From positions 1 through 64,000 of the forward strand of contig NZ_JAGGPA010000015.1 in NCBI RefSeq assembly GCF_018614035.1: a DNA stretch of 64,000 nt, in the 5' to 3' direction. Positions 47,144 to 55,922 of this stretch are shown piece by piece; positions within the stretch are counted from its first letter, which is position 1; each line of letters opens with the position of its first letter. A program made the position numbers and the translations under genes. The stretch is from Streptomyces sp. ISL-96. Its GTDB lineage: Bacteria > Actinomycetota > Actinomycetes > Streptomycetales > Streptomycetaceae. The notes below the pieces were generated by a model, which saw nothing but the letters and a program-made list of their open reading frames with translations, was not told where the DNA came from and did not search any database.

Positions 47144-49647
47144 CGCGCGGGCTCCGGCCCCGCGGGCACCGCCCGCAGGCCGGGACCCGAGCCGGTCACC
47201 GCGATCGCCCCGTCCGTGTCCGTGCGCAGCACGGTGGCCCCGCCCGTGCGCAGTGCCGTGAGCGTACGCGGCGAGGGGTGGCCGTACGGGTTGTCCCGGC
47301 CGCAGGAGACCACAGCCAGCCGGGGGCGGGCGCGGGCGAGCAGGGCGGGGTCCTGGTAGGCCGAGCCGTGGTGCGCGACCTTCAGGACGTCCACGGGCGG
47401 GAGTATCGGATGGGCCCTCAGCAAACTGCGCTGTGCCGGGGGTTCAAGGTCGCCGAGGAGCAGCAGGGTGAGCGCGCCGGAGCGGACGAGGAGCGTGACG
47501 CTGGCGTCGTTCGGCTCTTCGGGCGTCGGCGCGGGGAAGGGCGGCGGCCACAGCGCCCGCCAGGACAACTGCCCGATCCACCGCCGCTCCCCCGGGGCCG
47601 TGGCAAGTAGCGGCACCCCTGCGGCTGCCGCGGTCCTGCGGACGAACGCGCTCTGCTCCAGGGGCTCCTGAAGCGTCGTCGTACGGATCTCGCCCACCGA
47701 ACGGCCTCGCAGCACCCCCGGCAGCCCCGCCACGTGGTCCGCGTGGAAGTGGGTGAGCAGGACGAGCGGGACCCGGGTGACGCCGAGGTCGCGCAGGCAG
47801 CGGTCGACCTGCTGCGGGTCCGGTCCCGCGTCGACGACAACGGCCGTTCCCTCGCCCGCCGCGAGGACGGAGGCGTCTCCCTGGCCGATGTCGCACATCG
47901 CGAACCTCCAGCCCGGCGGCGGCCATCCGGTGATGATCCGGGTGAGCGGCGCCGGCCGCAGGATCGCGAGCACCAGGAGCAGCGCGCAGGCCGCGCTCAG
48001 CCACGGGTGGCGCAGCAGCCTGCGGGCCACGAACACGGCCACCGCCGTCACGGCGGCCAGCAGCAGCCCGCCGCGCCAGCCGCCCGGCCAGTCGACCTCC
48101 GCGCCGGGCAGCGCGGCCCCGGTACGGGCGACAGAGGCGATCCACCCGGCCGGCCACCCCGCGCACCGGGCCAGCAGCTCGGCGAGGGGCATCGCCACCG
48201 GAGCCGCGGCCAGGGCCGCGAAGCCGAGCACCGTCGCGGGAGCCACCGCGAATTCCGCGAGCAGGTTGCAGGGGATCGCCACCAGGCTCACCCTGGCCGC
48301 CATCATCGCGACGACGGGCGCGCATACCGCCTGAGCGGCGGCTGCCGCGGCCAGTACCTCCGCGAGCCTCGGCGGCACGCCGCGCCGTCGCAGCGCGGCG
48401 CTCCAGCGCGGGCCGAGGATGAGGAGGGCGCCGGTGGCCAGTACGGAGAGCAGGAAGCCGTAACTGCGGGCCAGCCACGGGTCGTACAGGACGAGCAGCA
48501 GGACGGCGGCCGCCAGGGCGGGGATCAGCTGCCTGCGGCGGCCCGTACCGATGGCGAGCAGCGTGATGAGCCCGCACGCGGCGGCCCGCAGCACGCTCGG
48601 TTCCGGCCTGCACACGACGACGAAGGCGAGCGTGAGCGCTCCGCCGAGCAGTGCGGTCGCCCGCAGCGGGATGCCGAGGCGCGGGGCGATCCCTCCCCGT
48701 TCGGCGCGCAGGGCCGTGCCGGGCGGTCCGATCAGCAGGATCAGAATGATCGTGAGGTTGCTTCCCGATACGGCGAGAAGGTGCGTGAGGTCGGTGGCCT
48801 CGAAGGCCTCGTGCAGCTCGGGCGGCACCCTGGAGGTGTCACCGACGACCAGCCCCGGCAGCAGTGCCCGCGCGTCCGGAGCGAGCCCGTCGGTGGCCTC
48901 GCGCAGCCCGGCCCTGAGGCCACCGGCCGTGCGCTGTACGGCGGTTGGTGGGCGGACTGTCTTCGGCGGTTCGCCGTCCGGTACGCGCAGCACCGCGGCG
49001 ACGGGTTTGCCGCCGCCACTGCCGCCCGCCGGAGGTGCGAGCCGCCCCGTGAGCCGCAGCCCGGTGGACGGCAGCAGCCGCTGCCACCGGGCCGCCGCCG
49101 GCCCCCGGGCCGGTGCGATCACCAGGACCGGTGTACGTACGGCGGAGCTGACGGTCGCGCGCGTCACGCGGGTGATGTCGGCGTTGAGCACCAGCGACGT
49201 CGGCAACGTGTGGTCGCCGTGCACTCGCGGGCGGGTCGTGCGGGCGTCCGAGGTGACCGTCAGCTCCACCGTGACCTGCGCGTACTGGCGCGCCAGGCCC
49301 GGTACGGGGCCTCGGTGGAGGTCGGCGGCGTGCAACCCGGCCGAGGTGGCCCCTGCCGCCGCACACAGCAGCGCGGCGGCGACAGCGGTGACGCTCAGCC
49401 CGCGCCGGACCGCGGCCCCGCGCCTTTCCCGCCACGCCCGGACCATCAGCAGCCCGGCCGCCACGCCCACGCACACCACCACGAACCCGGCCGCCCAGCG
49501 GCCCGAGGCCCCCACCGTCACGGAAGCAGCGGCCCACGCGGCCAGCGCGGGCGGCACCAGACGCAGATCCGCCGGCCCTTCCTGCCAGGGGTCGGACGCC
49601 CCCAGCCGATGTCCGGACGCGACGTGAACCGCCGGGCGGCGCGTCAT
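47140..49647 (-). CDS. comEC: ComEC/Rec2-type membrane DNA-uptake protein
   Basis: An 835-residue polytopic protein. The N-terminal third holds several hydrophobic helices and a DUF4131-like region, the middle has the Competence domain helices (LTHLLAVSGSNLTIILILLI), and the C-terminal 300 residues are a metallo-beta-lactamase fold with LVLLTHFHADHVAGLPGVLR and VLKVAHHGSAYQD. In competent bacteria the homologue moves single-stranded DNA inward; Streptomyces is not known for natural competence, so its role here is unclear. ATG overlaps the comEA stop (ATGA). Confidence 0.93.
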   Translation of the reverse strand: MTRRPAVHVASGHRLGASDPWQEGPADLRLVPPALAAWAAASVTVGASGRWAAGFVVVCVGVAAGLLMVRAWRERRGAAVRRGLSVTAVAAALLCAAAGATSAGLHAADLHRGPVPGLARQYAQVTVELTVTSDARTTRPRVHGDHTLPTSLVLNADITRVTRATVSSAVRTPVLVIAPARGPAAARWQRLLPSTGLRLTGRLAPPAGGSGGGKPVAAVLRVPDGEPPKTVRPPTAVQRTAGGLRAGLREATDGLAPDARALLPGLVVGDTSRVPPELHEAFEATDLTHLLAVSGSNLTIILILLIGPPGTALRAERGGIAPRLGIPLRATALLGGALTLAFVVVCRPEPSVLRAAACGLITLLAIGTGRRRQLIPALAAAVLLLVLYDPWLARSYGFLLSVLATGALLILGPRWSAALRRRGVPPRLAEVLAAAAAAQAVCAPVVAMMAARVSLVAIPCNLLAEFAVAPATVLGFAALAAAPVAMPLAELLARCAGWPAGWIASVARTGAALPGAEVDWPGGWRGGLLLAAVTAVAVFVARRLLRHPWLSAACALLLVLAILRPAPLTRIITGWPPPGWRFAMCDIGQGDASVLAAGEGTAVVVDAGPDPQQVDRCLRDLGVTRVPLVLLTHFHADHVAGLPGVLRGRSVGEIRTTTLQEPLEQSAFVRRTAAAAGVPLLATAPGERRWIGQLSWRALWPPPFPAPTPEEPNDASVTLLVRSGALTLLLLGDLEPPAQRSLLRAHPILPPVDVLKVAHHGSAYQDPALLARARPRLAVVSCGRDNPYGHPSPRTLTALRTGGATVLRTDTDGAIAVTGSGPGLRAVPAGPEPAR

Positions 49648-50672
49648 GGCCGTACGAGGGGCTGTAGATCCGCGAACCGGCGGTCGCCGATCCCCTTGAC
49701 TTCGCTGAGCTCGTCGACGGAACGGAACCCGCCGTGTTCGGTCCGGTAGTCGATGATGTGCTGCGCCAGCACGGGACCGACACCGGGCAGCGTCTCCAAC
49801 TGCTCGGCGGTAGCGGCGTTCAGACCGATCGGCCCCGCGGTCCCACCGGCAGCCGCCGCGCCCCCACCCCCGGCACCCCCCACCGGCGCGGGAACCCCCA
49901 CGACCACCTGCTCGCCGTCCATGAGCAGGCGCGCGCGGTTGAGCCCGGCGGTGTCCGCGTCCGCCTTGATACCGCCGGCGGCCCGCAGCGCGTCGGCGAC
50001 CCGCGACCCGGCCGGCAGCCGGTGGATGCCCGGCTGCCGTACCTTGCCGCTCACATCGACGACGATGCGCCCCTCGGGGGCCATCGTCGGAGGCGGCCCC
50101 GGCGACGGTTCCGGCCGCTCCGCGGCATGCCCCGCACCGACAACCTGCGGCGGCTGTACGGACTGTGGCCGGCCCGCCCAGAAGTGCTGGGCGGCGAAGA
50201 CCGCACCCACCACAAGAACAACGGCCAGCGCGGCCAGCGTTCTGGGCTCAAGCCCGCACCGCGACTGCACCCAGACCGGCAGCCGCTCCCGCACAGCGGC
50301 CCGCACCCGCCCCAGCCTCCCACCCCCGGCCAATACGCCACCCTCCGCACCGCCCGCCCCAGGAGCCACCCCTCGTACCTCTTCGGCCACCGAAGCCGAA
50401 GCCCGAGTCGGAGTCGGCGACGGCGACGGCGACGGCGACGGCGGATTGTTCCTTGTCAGGGGTGCCCGGCGCGGCGCGGTTTCGAAGAGTGCCTCCGCGC
50501 GGCGGCGCAATGCCGTGGACGCGGCGGATTCGTGAACGCGGCGGCGCCCGCTTCGGCCGTGCCCATGGCGGGCGCGGACAACGGACGACCGGACGTCGGA
50601 GGCCGGGGCGCGGCCCGGTCCACTGCTGGTGGAGCGGGCGGCGCGTGAACGTGAGCGTGATCGGAGAGCCAT
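49644..50672 (-). CDS. comEA: ComEA-family helix-hairpin-helix DNA-binding protein
   Basis: A 342-residue membrane-anchored protein. One transmembrane helix (LAALAVVLVVGAVFAAQHFW) near residue 145 is followed by a short Pro-rich linker, an SLBB domain (GRIVVDVSGKVRQPGIHRLP) and two helix-hairpin-helix motifs (NAATAEQLETLPGVGPVLAQ and DELSEVKGIGDRRFADLQ). The first 140 residues are low complexity. ATG 50672 is chosen among several in-frame ATGs without a strong ribosome-binding site, so the N terminus is uncertain. It is translationally coupled to comEC. Confidence 0.88.
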   Translation of the reverse strand: MALRSRSRSRAARSTSSGPGRAPASDVRSSVVRARHGHGRSGRRRVHESAASTALRRRAEALFETAPRRAPLTRNNPPSPSPSPSPTPTRASASVAEEVRGVAPGAGGAEGGVLAGGGRLGRVRAAVRERLPVWVQSRCGLEPRTLAALAVVLVVGAVFAAQHFWAGRPQSVQPPQVVGAGHAAERPEPSPGPPPTMAPEGRIVVDVSGKVRQPGIHRLPAGSRVADALRAAGGIKADADTAGLNRARLLMDGEQVVVGVPAPVGGAGGGGAAAAGGTAGPIGLNAATAEQLETLPGVGPVLAQHIIDYRTEHGGFRSVDELSEVKGIGDRRFADLQPLVRP

Positions 50673-50774
50673 GTCACGAGACGGTAGGCACATCCGCCCG
50701 TCCCCGCTGATCATGGTCGATTCCCGTGGAAAACCTGTTAGTTGTGGATATCCGGGTCACCCTCAAGAGGGGTG

Positions 50775-51620
50775 TTACTGAGGCGCGATCACAACTCCCA
50801 GCAGCCCGGGCCCCGTGTGCGCGCCGATCACCGCCCCCACCTCGCTGACATGCAGCACCGCCAGTCCGGGAACCCGGACACGCAGCCGCTCCGCCAGCCG
50901 TTCGGCCCGCTCGGGCGCCGCCAGGTGGTGCACCGCGATGTCGACGCGGCGCGTCCCCGCCCGCTCGGCGGCGATCTCCTCCAGCCGCGCGATGGCCTTG
51001 GAGGCCGTACGTACCTTCTCCAGCATCTCGATGCGGCCGCCGTCCAGCTCCAGCAGCGGCTTCACCGCCAGCGCCGAGCCCAACAACGCCTGTGCTGCGC
51101 CAATGCGGCCCCCGCGACGCAGGTAGTCGAGCGTGTCCACGTAGAAGTACGCCGACATGCCGGCCGCACGCTTTTCCGCGGCGGCCACCGCCTCGTCCAC
51201 CGTGCCGCCCGCGTCGGCAACCTCCGCCGCCGACAGCGCGCAGAAGCCGAGAGCCATCGCGACCATCCCCGTGTCCACCACCCGCACCGGCACCGGAGCG
51301 CCCTGCGCGGCGAGCACGGCGGCGTCGTACGTTCCGGAGAACTCGGAGGACAGGTGCAGCGACACGATGCCGGTGGCGCCGGCCTCGGCCGCCGCCCGGT
51401 AGGCCGCGGCGAAGACTTCGGGGCTCGGCCTCGACGTCGTCACGGACCGGCGCTTTTGCAGTGCCAGGGCCAGTGAGCGGGCCGAGATCTCGGTGCCCTC
51501 CTCCAGGGCCTGATCGCCGATGACGACGGTCAGCGGCACCGCTGTGATGCCGTGCCGCTCCATCGTCTGCTGCGGCAGGTAGGCCGTTGAATCGGTGACG
51601 ATAGCGACATGGCGGGACAT
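50775..51620 (-). CDS. DegV-family fatty-acid-binding protein
   Basis: A 281-residue two-domain protein (FakB type) that binds a fatty acid for phosphorylation by FakA. It has VAIVTDSTAYLPQQTMERHG, the RRSVTTSRPSPEVFAAAY signature that contacts the lipid carboxylate, and SLHLSSEFSGTYDAAVLAA. ATG 51620 has no obvious ribosome-binding site but is the family start. It precedes comEA on the same strand by 102 nt. Confidence 0.9.
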   Translation of the reverse strand: MSRHVAIVTDSTAYLPQQTMERHGITAVPLTVVIGDQALEEGTEISARSLALALQKRRSVTTSRPSPEVFAAAYRAAAEAGATGIVSLHLSSEFSGTYDAAVLAAQGAPVPVRVVDTGMVAMALGFCALSAAEVADAGGTVDEAVAAAEKRAAGMSAYFYVDTLDYLRRGGRIGAAQALLGSALAVKPLLELDGGRIEMLEKVRTASKAIARLEEIAAERAGTRRVDIAVHHLAAPERAERLAERLRVRVPGLAVLHVSEVGAVIGAHTGPGLLGVVIAPQ

Positions 51621-51708
51621 GAGCGGGAGGTTACCCGGCGGCGGCGCCCAACGGCAGTCCGGCCCCACTCAATGAACCGTCCCGGGTCGGGAACCGACGG
51701 CAACCGTC

Positions 51709-52494
51709 TCAGACGGTGCCCTCCGGGCGGGCCGCCTTCTGCCACGGGTACGTGGCCTGCTGACGAGGGTCACGGGCCGTGATCGCCTCAGGCCCGGCAG
51801 CGGCCCGGCGCGCCGTATCGGCCGCGTCGGACGTGTTGGACGCATTGGCCCGGCCCGCCGCCGCACCGGGCGCCCCAGCAGCACCAGCCGCCCCAGCACC
51901 CGCACCCGCACCCGCCTCCGGCCAGTCGGCGTCCGCCCCCGGACCGGTGGCCCAATGCCGCAACGCCCCCGACTCCACCTCGATCTGCGCGCTCAGCGAC
52001 GCGAGGTCGTCGTCCGCGAACCGCTGCGCCCGGTCCCGCGCCGCCCACCGCAGCGAGTCCGCCGCATGCGTCACCCGTTCCGTACGCTCACGCAGTTCCG
52101 GCAGCAGCTCCGCGACCCGCGCCTTGTCCGGCTCGCGCTCCAGCCGCTTCAGGTCGTCGTCCAGTTCGTGCCCGTGCGCGCTCAGCCGTTCGAAGAGGCC
52201 GATCGACTCCGACAGCGAGGCGTCCTCCGCGGCGCCCGCGTGCAGCGCCTCCTGGGTGGCCTTCATCGACGTACGCAAAGAGAGCCTCAGCTGGGCTAGC
52301 TCCCCGGCGACACCCATCTGCCCGAAGCTCTTCGCCCGCAGGGTCGTGTCCTCGACGGTGCGCCGCGCCTGCGTGATCTTCCGGTCCACGCCACGCTTGG
52401 CCGCACCGACCGCCTTCACGCTCACGTACACCCCCGTCGCCACGAACGCCACGCAGAGCAGCGCGAGAATGAGGATCAGGGTGACGACATCCAT
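51709..52494 (-). CDS. Single-pass membrane protein with coiled-coil-like region
   Basis: A 261-residue protein with an N-terminal transmembrane helix (VVTLILILALLCVAFVATGV), then a long charged helical stretch (residues about 35-180, e.g. KITQARRTVEDTTLRAKSFG and DDDLKRLEREPDKARVAELL) that looks like a coiled coil, and an Ala/Gly-rich C-terminal tail. ATG 52494 has GGAGGGG about 8 nt upstream. No known family recognised; orientation of one helix and cytoplasmic coil recalls divisome or stress proteins but that is only an impression. Confidence 0.75.
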   Translation of the reverse strand: MDVVTLILILALLCVAFVATGVYVSVKAVGAAKRGVDRKITQARRTVEDTTLRAKSFGQMGVAGELAQLRLSLRTSMKATQEALHAGAAEDASLSESIGLFERLSAHGHELDDDLKRLEREPDKARVAELLPELRERTERVTHAADSLRWAARDRAQRFADDDLASLSAQIEVESGALRHWATGPGADADWPEAGAGAGAGAAGAAGAPGAAAGRANASNTSDAADTARRAAAGPEAITARDPRQQATYPWQKAARPEGTV

Positions 52495-52562
52495 GAGCGC
52501 CCCTCCGTTGTCGGTCCAGCCGGCCACTCGGCTTTCGTGGTCTCTCCACCGTAAACGGAACA

Positions 52563-52599
52563 GGCAGGCCGAGGGTTCCATGGGAACCCCCAACCTGCC
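52563..52599 (-). terminator. Terminator after leuS
   Basis: Nested hairpin: inner GGGTTCC/GGAACCC (52573-52579 with 52583-52589) and outer GGCAGG/CCTGCC (52563-52568 with 52594-52599), 23 nt beyond the leuS stop. Confidence 0.75.
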
Positions 52600-52621
52600 C
52601 GTAGGGGAAAGTACCTATGCG

Positions 52622-55486
52622 TTACGCCGGAACGATGTTCACCAGTTTCGGCGCCCGCACGATCACCTTGCGGATCCCCGCCCCGCCCAGCGCCGCGACC
52701 ACCGCGGGGTCGGCCAGCGCCAGCTCCTCCAGCTCCTCGTCACCGATCGAGGGGGAGATCTCCAGCCGCGCCTTGACCTTGCCCTTGACCTGCACCACGC
52801 ACGTCACGGTCTCGTCCACGACGTACGCCGGATCAGCGACCGGGAAGTCCTGGTAGACCACGGAGTCCGTGTGCCCCAGCTTCCGCCACAGCTCCTCGGC
52901 GATGTGCGGCGCCAGCGGCGCGACCAGCAGCACCAGCCGCTCCGCGACCGACCGCGACAGCGGGCCGCCGGCCTTCGTCAGGTGGTTGTTCAGTTCGGTG
53001 ACCTTGGCGATGGCGGTGTTGAAGCGCATCCCCGCCATGTCCTGGCCGGCGCCGTCGATCGCCTTGTGCAGCGCCCGCAGCGTGTCCTCGTCGGGCTCGG
53101 TGTCGACCACCGTGGCCTCGCCCGTCGCCTCGTCGACGATGTTGCGCCACAGCCGCTGCAGCAGCCGGTACTGGCCGACCACCGCGCGCGTGTCCCACGG
53201 CCGCGACACGTCCAGCGGGCCCATCGCCATCTCGTACAGCCGCAGCGTGTCCGCGCCGTACTCGGCGGAGATCTCGTCCGGAGTGACGGCGTTCTTCAGG
53301 GACTTGCCCATCTTGCCCAGGACGCGGCTGACCTTCTCGCCCTGGTACCAGAACCCGCCGTCGCGCTCCTCGACCTCGGCCGCCGGCACCGCGATGCCGC
53401 GCGAGTCCCGGTAGACGAAGGCCTGGATCATGCCCTGGTTGTACAGCTTGTGGAACGGCTCGGACGACGACACGTGCCCCAGGTCGAACAGCACCTTGGA
53501 CCAGAAACGCGCGTACAGCAGGTGCAGTACGGCGTGCTCCGCGCCGCCGACATACAGGTCCACGCCGCCGTGCGGCATGCCCTCGCGCGGCCCCATCCAG
53601 TACCGCTCGATCTCCGGATCGACCAGCTTCTCGCTGTTGTGCGGGTCCAGGTAGCGCAGCTCGTACCAGCAGGAACCGGCCCAGTTGGGCATGGTGTTGG
53701 TCTCGCGCCGGTACTTCTTCGGTCCGTCACCCAGGTCCAGCGTCACATTGACCCAGTCCTCGTTGCGCGACAGCGGCGTCTCGGGCCGGGAGTCGGCGTC
53801 GTCCGGGTCGAAGGTGCGCGGCGAGTAGTCCTCGACCTCCGGCAGCTCCAGCGGCAGCATCGACTCGGGCAGCGGGTGCGCGATGCCGTCCTCGTCGTAG
53901 ACGATCGGGAAGGGCTCGCCCCAGTAACGCTGCCGGCTGAACAGCCAGTCGCGCAGCCGGTAGTTGACGGTCCCCTCGCCGATGCCGCGCGCGGCCAGCC
54001 ACTCGGTGATCTTCGCCTTGGCGTCGACGACGCCCAGCCCGTCCAGCGAGATGTCCTCGCCCGACGAGTTCACGATCTTCGCGTCGTACGAGGCGAACGC
54101 GTCGTCCCACTCCGCCGGGTCCGTGCCCCGCCCGTCCGACGGCTCGACGACGCAGCGCATCGGCAGCTCGAAGGCGCGCGCGAACGCGAAGTCGCGGGAG
54201 TCGTGCGCCGGTACGGCCATGATCGCGCCGGTGCCGTAGCCCATCAGCACGTAGTCGGCGATGAAGACGGGCACCTGCTCGCCGCTGACCGGGTTGATCG
54301 CGTACGCGCCGGTGAAGACGCCGGTCTTGTCCTTGGCCTCGGCCTGCCGCTCGACGTCGGACTTCGAGGCGGCCTGGGCGCGGTACGCCGAGACGGCGTC
54401 GGCCGGGGTGGCGTGACCGCCCGTCCACACGTCGTGCGTGCCCTCGGGCCAGGCGGCCGGGACGATCTTCTCGACCAGCTCGTGCTCGGGCGCCAGCACC
54501 ATGTACGTCGCGCCGAACAGCGTGTCCTGACGGGTGGTGAAGACGGTGATCGCGTGGCCGTCGACGGGGAAGTCGACGCGCGCGCCCTCGCTGCGCCCGA
54601 TCCAGTTGCGCTGCTGCAGCTTGATCGCGTCGGGCCAGTCCACGCCGTCCAGGTCGTTCAGCAGGCGGTCCGAGTATGCGGTGATGCGCATGTTCCACTG
54701 GCGCAGCTTGGCCTTGAAGACGGGGAAGTTCCCGCGCTCGGAGCGGCCGTCGGCGGTGACTTCCTCGTTGGCCAGTACGGTGCCCAGGCCCGGCGCCCAG
54801 TTCACGGGTGCGTCGGAGGCGTACGCCAGGCGGTAGTCGCCCAGGACGTCGGCGCGCTCGGCGGCGCTCAGCTCACTCCAGGGGCGCGCGTCCGGCGTCG
54901 TACGCTCCCCGCTCTCGAACTGCGCCACCAGTTCGGCGATCGGCCGGGCGCGGTCCGCCTCCTTGTCGTACCAGGAGTTGAAGATCTGCAGGAAGATCCA
55001 CTGGGTCCACTTGTAGTAGTCCGGGTCGATCGTCGCGATGGAGCGGCGCTTGTCGTGGCCCAGGCCCAGCCGGCGCAGCTGCTGCTTCATGTTGTCCATG
55101 GCGGCCTCGGTCGACACCCGGGGGTGCGTGCCGGTGGCGACCGCGTGCTGCTCGGCGGGCAGGCCGAACGCGTCGAAGCCCAGGGTGTGCAGGACGTTGT
55201 GGCCGGTCATGCGCTGGTAGCGGGCGAAGACATCGGTCGCGATGTAGCCCAGCGGGTGGCCGACGTGCAGCCCGGCGCCCGACGGGTACGGGAACATGTC
55301 CATGATGAACTTCTTGGGCTTGGCGGCCAGCTCCGCGTCGCCCGCCAGGTCACCGCTGGGATTCGGCGCCTCGTACGTACCCTCGGCGTCCCAGAAGTCC
55401 TGCCAGCGTGCCTCGATGTCAGCGGCCATCGCGGCCGTGTAGCGGTGCGGGGCTGCCACCTCGGCCGCAGAATTCGTCTCGCTCAT
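52622..55486 (-). CDS. leuS: Leucyl-tRNA synthetase
   Basis: Class Ia synthetase that charges tRNA-Leu, 954 residues. The HIGH motif is HVGH (residues 74-77) in [20 protein letters not shown], the KMSKS motif is KMGKS in [17 protein letters not shown], and a large CP1 editing domain lies between them. ATG 55486 with TGAGGAT upstream. Its leader contains a Leu-codon peptide, a terminator-like hairpin and tandem repeats, so expression probably follows leucyl-tRNA supply. Confidence 0.97.
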   Translation of the reverse strand: MSETNSAAEVAAPHRYTAAMAADIEARWQDFWDAEGTYEAPNPSGDLAGDAELAAKPKKFIMDMFPYPSGAGLHVGHPLGYIATDVFARYQRMTGHNVLHTLGFDAFGLPAEQHAVATGTHPRVSTEAAMDNMKQQLRRLGLGHDKRRSIATIDPDYYKWTQWIFLQIFNSWYDKEADRARPIAELVAQFESGERTTPDARPWSELSAAERADVLGDYRLAYASDAPVNWAPGLGTVLANEEVTADGRSERGNFPVFKAKLRQWNMRITAYSDRLLNDLDGVDWPDAIKLQQRNWIGRSEGARVDFPVDGHAITVFTTRQDTLFGATYMVLAPEHELVEKIVPAAWPEGTHDVWTGGHATPADAVSAYRAQAASKSDVERQAEAKDKTGVFTGAYAINPVSGEQVPVFIADYVLMGYGTGAIMAVPAHDSRDFAFARAFELPMRCVVEPSDGRGTDPAEWDDAFASYDAKIVNSSGEDISLDGLGVVDAKAKITEWLAARGIGEGTVNYRLRDWLFSRQRYWGEPFPIVYDEDGIAHPLPESMLPLELPEVEDYSPRTFDPDDADSRPETPLSRNEDWVNVTLDLGDGPKKYRRETNTMPNWAGSCWYELRYLDPHNSEKLVDPEIERYWMGPREGMPHGGVDLYVGGAEHAVLHLLYARFWSKVLFDLGHVSSSEPFHKLYNQGMIQAFVYRDSRGIAVPAAEVEERDGGFWYQGEKVSRVLGKMGKSLKNAVTPDEISAEYGADTLRLYEMAMGPLDVSRPWDTRAVVGQYRLLQRLWRNIVDEATGEATVVDTEPDEDTLRALHKAIDGAGQDMAGMRFNTAIAKVTELNNHLTKAGGPLSRSVAERLVLLVAPLAPHIAEELWRKLGHTDSVVYQDFPVADPAYVVDETVTCVVQVKGKVKARLEISPSIGDEELEELALADPAVVAALGGAGIRKVIVRAPKLVNIVPA

Positions 55487-55536
55487 GATCCTCAAAGCTC
55501 CATCGATCGTCTCTGCCAGCGGCTGCGACATTCAGG

Positions 55537-55578
55537 CTGTGACGTTCAGCGAATGAACTGTGACGTTCAGCCAATGAA
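55537..55578. repeat. Tandem 21-bp repeats in the leuS leader
   Basis: Two copies of CTGTGACGTTCAGCGAATGAA (55537-55557 and 55558-55578) differ at one position; a shorter diverged copy precedes them at 55523-55536. They lie between the terminator-like hairpin and leuS, within the expected mRNA leader. Confidence 0.85.
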
Positions 55579-55601
55579 AAATCCCCTCGCACAGGAGGGG
55601 A
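55577..55601 (-). terminator. Intrinsic terminator inside the leuS leader
   Basis: On the minus strand TCCCCTC/GAGGGGA (55595-55601 with 55582-55588) is followed by ATTTTTC. A hairpin plus U run placed between a leucine-codon peptide and leuS is the expected attenuator. It is one of the few U-tract terminators in the window. Confidence 0.75.
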
Positions 55602-55644
55602 CGCCGCGCCGATTCCGACCGGATCTTTCATCCGCCGGGACTGA

Positions 55645-55683
55645 TCAGCGCGGCTCGCTAAGCAGAAGGCGTACGGCACGCAT
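55645..55683 (-). CDS. leuS leader peptide
   Basis: A 12-codon frame, MRAVRLLLSEPR, with three consecutive leucine codons (CTT CTG CTT). A possible -10 hexamer TACCCT lies 6 nt before the ATG, so the mRNA may be leaderless. The frame ends 43 nt before an intrinsic terminator and 158 nt before leuS. Stalling at leucine codons when leucyl-tRNA is scarce would let transcription continue. Inferred from layout; the remaining 55684-55922 holds divergent promoters and nothing else I can identify. Confidence 0.75.
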   Translation of the reverse strand: MRAVRLLLSEPR

Positions 55684-55922
55684 GGCGTCAGGGTACCGCA
55701 GCGCCCGCGAGGGCCGCATCGCGTATCCGGACGGCGGACTCAGCCGACTCAGCAGCCCTTGACCTCAGGGTTACTCCGCGTATCGGCCCTATCCGGGGCA
55801 ACGCCCGAGCAAGTTTTCCCACAATCTCCGCGCTAAACCTTCAAACGTCGTACTGCCTGGTATGGGGCGACCTAGCATGCGGCAACGGGACCACTTTGCC
55901 GAACCATTCGGAGTCGCCCCCC

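Noticed and set aside
51779..55762. A very long (over 1300 codons) + strand frame opposite leuS
   Set aside because: Antisense shadow of leuS and its neighbour; high GC third-position bias opens the opposite strand. No family motif is visible.
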